This document shows positions 59,920 to 64,000 of a stretch of DNA of 64,000 bases, piece by piece; within the stretch, counting starts at the first letter, position 1, and every line of letters begins with the position of its first letter. Under the pieces are notes generated by a model that did no database searches, was not told where the DNA came from, and was given only the letters and a program-made list of their open reading frames with translations. The translations under genes were made by a program, and so were the position numbers. The DNA is from Bidens hawaiensis (taxonomy: Eukaryota; Streptophyta; Magnoliopsida; Asterales; Asteraceae): NCBI GenBank assembly GCA_021521415.1, contig JAIQDT010006501.1:62001-126000 (forward strand), given 5' to 3'.

Positions 59920-62072
59920 CAGAGGTGGCTCGTGGGACAGCGAAAACAAGTTAGGGCTTTAGGCCCACACTCAATTGAGGCCTCCAAATCCGAAAAAAAA
60001 AAACATTATATATAGATATAGGGATTACTCCATAGAATAGTAACCAACTTTGCAAGTTGTTTCTATCAGGTCACTGATACAAACTTTTGTTCTAATCAGG
60101 TCACTGAACTTTCATTTTTGTTCCAATCCTAGATATTTTACATGAATAGCAGGTAATCTAGGTTTTTTTTAATTTTCAATGTTTTTACATTGCATAATAA
60201 CTTTTAAAGGTTGCGAAAATTAGTAAAAATGCGAAATATAATTTTAAAATTTCGAAAATTTGCAAAAAAAGTTCGGAAAATTGAGGTTCGGGTTAGAACA
60301 GGTCAAGGTCGGAACAGGTCAAAACAGGTTTCAGGTTAGTTTTTTTTTTTTTGAACCAACGAATCAGCGCGTTTTCAACACGTTACAACTCGTTTTAACA
60401 GAAAAAGCTCGTTTAAGCGATTTTTTCAGTTCGTTTCAGCACTTAGCAGCTCATTTAAGCGATTTTTAAGTTCGTTTCAGCACTTAACAGCTCGCTTAAG
60501 TGATTTTTCAGTTCGTTTCAGCACTTAACAGCTTGTTTAAGCGATTTTAGGTTCGTTTCAGCACTTAACAGCTCGTTTAAGCGATTTTTAAGTTCGTTTC
60601 AGCACTTAACAGCTCGTTTAAGTGATTTTTCAGTTCGTTTCAGCACATAATAGCTCGTTTAAGTGATTTTTCAGTTCGTTTCAGCACCTAGCAGCTCGTT
60701 TAAACGATTTTTAAGTTCGTTTCAGCACTTAACAGCTCATTTAAGTGATTTTTCAGTTTGTTTCAGCACATAACAGCTCATTTAAGCGATTTTTCAGTTC
60801 GTTTCAGCACGTAACAGCTCGTTTAAGCGATTTTTAGGTTCGTTCCAGCACTTAACAGCTCGTTTAAGTGATTTTTCAGTTCGTTTCAGCACTTAACAGC
60901 TCGTTGAAGTGATTTTTCAGCTCAATAAGTGCTGAAATAAACTAAAAAACGCTTAAACGAGCTGTTAGATGCTGAAACGAACTTAAAAATCGCTTAAACA
61001 AGCTGTTAAGTGCTGAAACGAACTGAAAAATCACTTAAACGAGCTGTTAAGTGCTTAAACGAACTGAAAAATCACTTAAACGAGCTGTTAAGTGCTGAAA
61101 CGAACCTAAAAATCGCTTAAACAAGCTGTTACGTGCTGAAGCGAACTGAAAAAATCGCTTAAACGAGCTGTTAGGTGCTGAAACGAACTGAAAAATCACT
61201 TAAACAAGCTATTATGTGCTGAAACGAACTGAAAAATCACTTAAACGAGCTGTTAAATGCTGAAACGAACTTAAAAATTGCTTAAACGAGCTGTTAAGTG
61301 CTGAAACGAACCTAAAATCGCTTAAACGAGCTGTTAAGTGCTGAAACGAACCTAAAATCGCTTAAACGAGCTGTTAAGTGCTGAAACGAACTGAAAAATC
61401 ACTTAAGCGAGCTGTTAAGTGCTGAAACGAACTTAAAAATCGCTTAAACGAGCTGTTAAGTGCTGAAACGAACTGAAAAAATCGCTTATAAACGAGTTTT
61501 TTCTGTTAAAATGAGTTGTAACGTGTTGAAAACGCGCTGATTCGTTGGTTCAAAAAAAAAACTAACCCGATACCCGTTTTGACCTATTCCGACCTCAACC
61601 CGTTATAACCCGAACCTCAATTTTCCGAACATTTTTTGCAAATTTTCGGAATTTTAAAATTATATTTCGCATTTTTTACTAATTTTCGCAACCTTTAAAA
61701 GTTATTATGCAAAGTAAAAACATTGAAAATTAAAAAAAAAACTAAATTACCTGCTATTCAGGTAAAATATCTAGGATTGGAACAAAAATGAAAGTTCAGT
61801 GACCTGATTGAAACAAAAGTTTGTATCAGTGACCTGATTGGAACAACTTGCAAAGTTAGTTACTATTTTATGGAGTAATCCCATAGAAATATTATAATGA
61901 GTATAGTAAACTCAAATTAATGTATTGGTGTGGTGGTAGACTTGGTTGTTACTAAAGTATAGGTTATGAGTTAAAAACTTGTAATAATCAATTTTTTTTC
62001 TTAAAAATTGTTTTAAAAAGGCCCCAAAATCTTGTTTCGATTTAGGCATCCACATTCGTTGAGCCGACCCTG
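59920..62072. mobile_element. hAT MITE split by foldback element (copy 2)
   Basis: Counterpart of 40990-43143, with perfect TATAAGTG flanks at 59912-59919 and 62073-62080. Confidence 0.85.
60021..61882. mobile_element. Foldback element with 42-bp repeats (copy 2)
   Basis: Counterpart of 41091-42953, 1,862 bp. Some 42-bp units differ from copy 1 (for example an ACCTAAAATCG unit near 61349 where copy 1 has CCTTAAAAATCG), which may reflect exchange between units. Confidence 0.9.
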
Positions 62073-62714
62073 TATAAGTGACATCTAATTTATATAAAGC
62101 CTTTAATGCTAACACATAATCGGCAAAAAGATACTACTTGAATTTTCATAATTTCCATCACCATTAACATTCACAACGATAACACCTCCGAGTACCATCT
62201 CCCAACCTAAATCACCCCCCCCCCCCCTTCTCTACATCTCCTCTCACTTGAAACACACAAAACACCAAGTATCACCGTCACTATTATCGTCGCCCCCTCC
62301 AGTCTCACGTCTCCCAAATAAAATGAACGCATAATCGGTTAAAATATACTACTTGCTTCATCTCCGTAACCTGATACAAACTGAAATCGCTTAGACTCGC
62401 AACCACACTGCACACGTTTTACTAACTATTGTTTTCAATATTTTTTTATCATAAACTGTATAAGTGACAATACTGATCTAAGTATTTATTAATTTCCTTT
62501 TGAGTTTATTGTCGCACTGCAACAAACCTAACCGACATTCACCGAATTCGCATCACTGCGAAGTCACAACTCGCAATATGCGACAGGTTTTGTTACCTAG
62601 TTACCCTTAAAACCACAACACTCTACATAATCAAGTTCTAACTAGCAATTAACAATAAACAAGGGTGTCAATTGTAACCCCACAAAACATGTAGGGAGAA
62701 AAAAACAACACCCA

Positions 62715-62721
62715 TATATAG
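62715..62721 (+). promoter_or_regulatory. Candidate TATA box, WRKY copy 2
   Basis: TATATAG in the same context as copy 1. Confidence 0.55.
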
Positions 62722-62993
62722 AAACATTTTCAGAAACCCCTTTTCGTATCTACTCCGTGGACTTTTTACCTAGTTTTCAGATTGTCTGAACACAGACACA
62801 ACACACAAACACAAACACAAACACAAACACAACACACAAACACAAACACAAACACAAACACAAACACACAAACACCAAATCAATCTCCTCACAGATTCTC
62901 ATCGCCGGCAAAATTAATATCCAATGCTCAATATTCACACCAACTTCAATCAAGATTATTATTATTATTAATATTATTATTATTATCCAAAAC

Positions 62994-64000
62994 ATGGATG
63001 AAAACAAGGGTAGTAATAATAATAATTCATCCTTGTCAGTCCCGTCGCGTCCATCAATTACACTCCCGGCGCGTTCGACAGTGGACAGTCTGTTCACTGG
63101 CGCAGGCGCCGGAGGCACGGACGCCAGTCCGGGACCGATGACTTTAGTTGCAAATTTTTTTTCGGAGAACGATCCGGATTCGGATTGTCGTTCTTTTTCG
63201 CAGCTTTTGTCGGGGGCTATATCGTCCCCGGCGAGGGTTCCGGACCGGGTTAATAATAATATGGGACATGGGTTTGGTAATAAAGAGATGGATAACTCCG
63301 GTGGTGGAAGCGTTGACTTTCAGTTTATGAATAATAGACGGCCGGCGGGTTTGGTGGTTAGTCAACCGTCGGTGTTTACTATTCCGGCAGGTATGAGTCC
63401 GGCTAGCTTGCTTGATTCACCTGGATTCTTTCATCAAACTCAGGTAACATTTAGTTTTCTATAGCTTAAATATTTTTATATGATTATATATAGACTTATA
63501 GTGATTAATATTTATTTTGGATGATATCATGATATTATTTATAGAGTTGGTAAAATAATATCATTGGCATTAATGAGTTACTCATGTGAATGATAATGTA
63601 TTAATGTATATTGTATAGGTATGGGAGATTATTAAGTCATGATGTTATGATACTTTATACAAGTAAAAATTTAATTATTAATTTATTAGGTTTTGTTCAT
63701 AAGTTCATGTGTGATTGCACCTAGGAAGATCTTTAACTGTATGATGTGTTTCGTAAAATTAAATGCGCGTTTATGCACATTTATGAAGCTAATTTTAACA
63801 CGAACAGCCTTTAGTTTTGAATGTGACTGATGAGGTGCGGTAGTGTAACTGCACAAACACGTAACTTTTTATCTTCTAGTATAGTTTATATGCGCCGTGT
63901 ACAAGTGGTTATTGTGATACTTACGGTTCGATATTAAAAATTAATGGTTATGCATTGAAGGCCCCCTATAGCTATAGGCACTTGTGTGTTTTCCATATAT
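62994..64000 (+). CDS. WRKY copy 2: group I WRKY factor, exon 1 and part of intron 1
   Basis: Exon 1 62994-63443 is an open frame of 150 codons ending CAG|GTAACA, phase 0, with the SPGPMTLV, DCRSFSQLLSGA and SPASLLDSPGFF motifs of AtWRKY3/4-type proteins. It keeps both G residues that copy 1 lacks. Intron 1 runs off the window; the WRKY domains should follow beyond 64000. Oriented away from TNL-5, as in copy 1. Confidence 0.9.

Larger units (their letters stand above)
49294..64000. repeat. Tandem segmental duplication, copy 2 (partial)
   Basis: Same content and order as 32588-45046. The window ends inside the first WRKY intron. Differences from copy 1 are few substitutions, small homopolymer and microsatellite changes, a 33-bp duplication (57915-57980) and a solo LTR (55483-57667). 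Confidence 0.95.

Overview
This is a plant nuclear window, very probably from a dicot of the daisy family (Asteraceae). It is AT-rich, its genes have introns with GT/AG borders, and it is dense in nested transposons. The genes are TIR-NBS-LRR (TNL) immune receptors, a two-exon protein kinase, and a group I WRKY transcription factor of the AtWRKY3/4 type. The Asteraceae placement is an inference from how the TNL, kinase and reverse-transcriptase relics look, not from a search.

Layout. 1-6130: a five-exon TNL on the minus strand, broken by three one-base frameshifts. 8390-11379: a dismembered TNL, made of an intact TIR exon, an old Copia fragment and an NB-ARC scrap. 12094-20382: a complete but dead Copia element on the minus strand, with two LTRs and a CTAAC target-site duplication; a 1,964-bp solo LTR sits inside its pol end. 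20631-21870: a tRNA-derived SINE, then a LINE relic that holds a 5S-rRNA-like piece. 23293-24764: a Harbinger MITE and a possible solo LTR. 25386-27074: a two-exon TIR-NBS gene. 27994-29468: a kinase whose catalytic-loop Asp is Asn. 29751-32508: a MITE, RT relics, a SINE-like piece and a hAT MITE.

32588-64000 is the main structure. A 16,706-bp unit (32588-49293) is followed directly by a second, almost identical copy starting at 49294, which runs off the window. Each unit carries a minus-strand TNL and a plus-strand WRKY gene, head to head about 5.7 kb apart, with the same nested set of MITEs between them. Copy 2 alone has gained a 2,185-bp solo LTR and a 33-bp tandem duplication. Both TNL copies share a stop codon that replaces a conserved Trp at the start of the LRR region, so they should make about 597-residue TIR-NBS proteins. 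The copies differ at the GLPLA motif. WRKY exon 1 is open in copy 2 but carries two one-base deletions in copy 1.

How the parts relate. TNLs sense pathogens and signal through TIR NADase activity, and WRKY factors bind W-boxes in defence genes. The window is best read as a TNL cluster under birth-and-death evolution: no TNL here has an intact full-length reading frame, two kinds of truncated TIR-NBS protein remain possible, and a likely pseudokinase and a co-duplicated WRKY gene sit alongside. All coordinates, splice sites, repeat borders and target-site duplications were read by eye.
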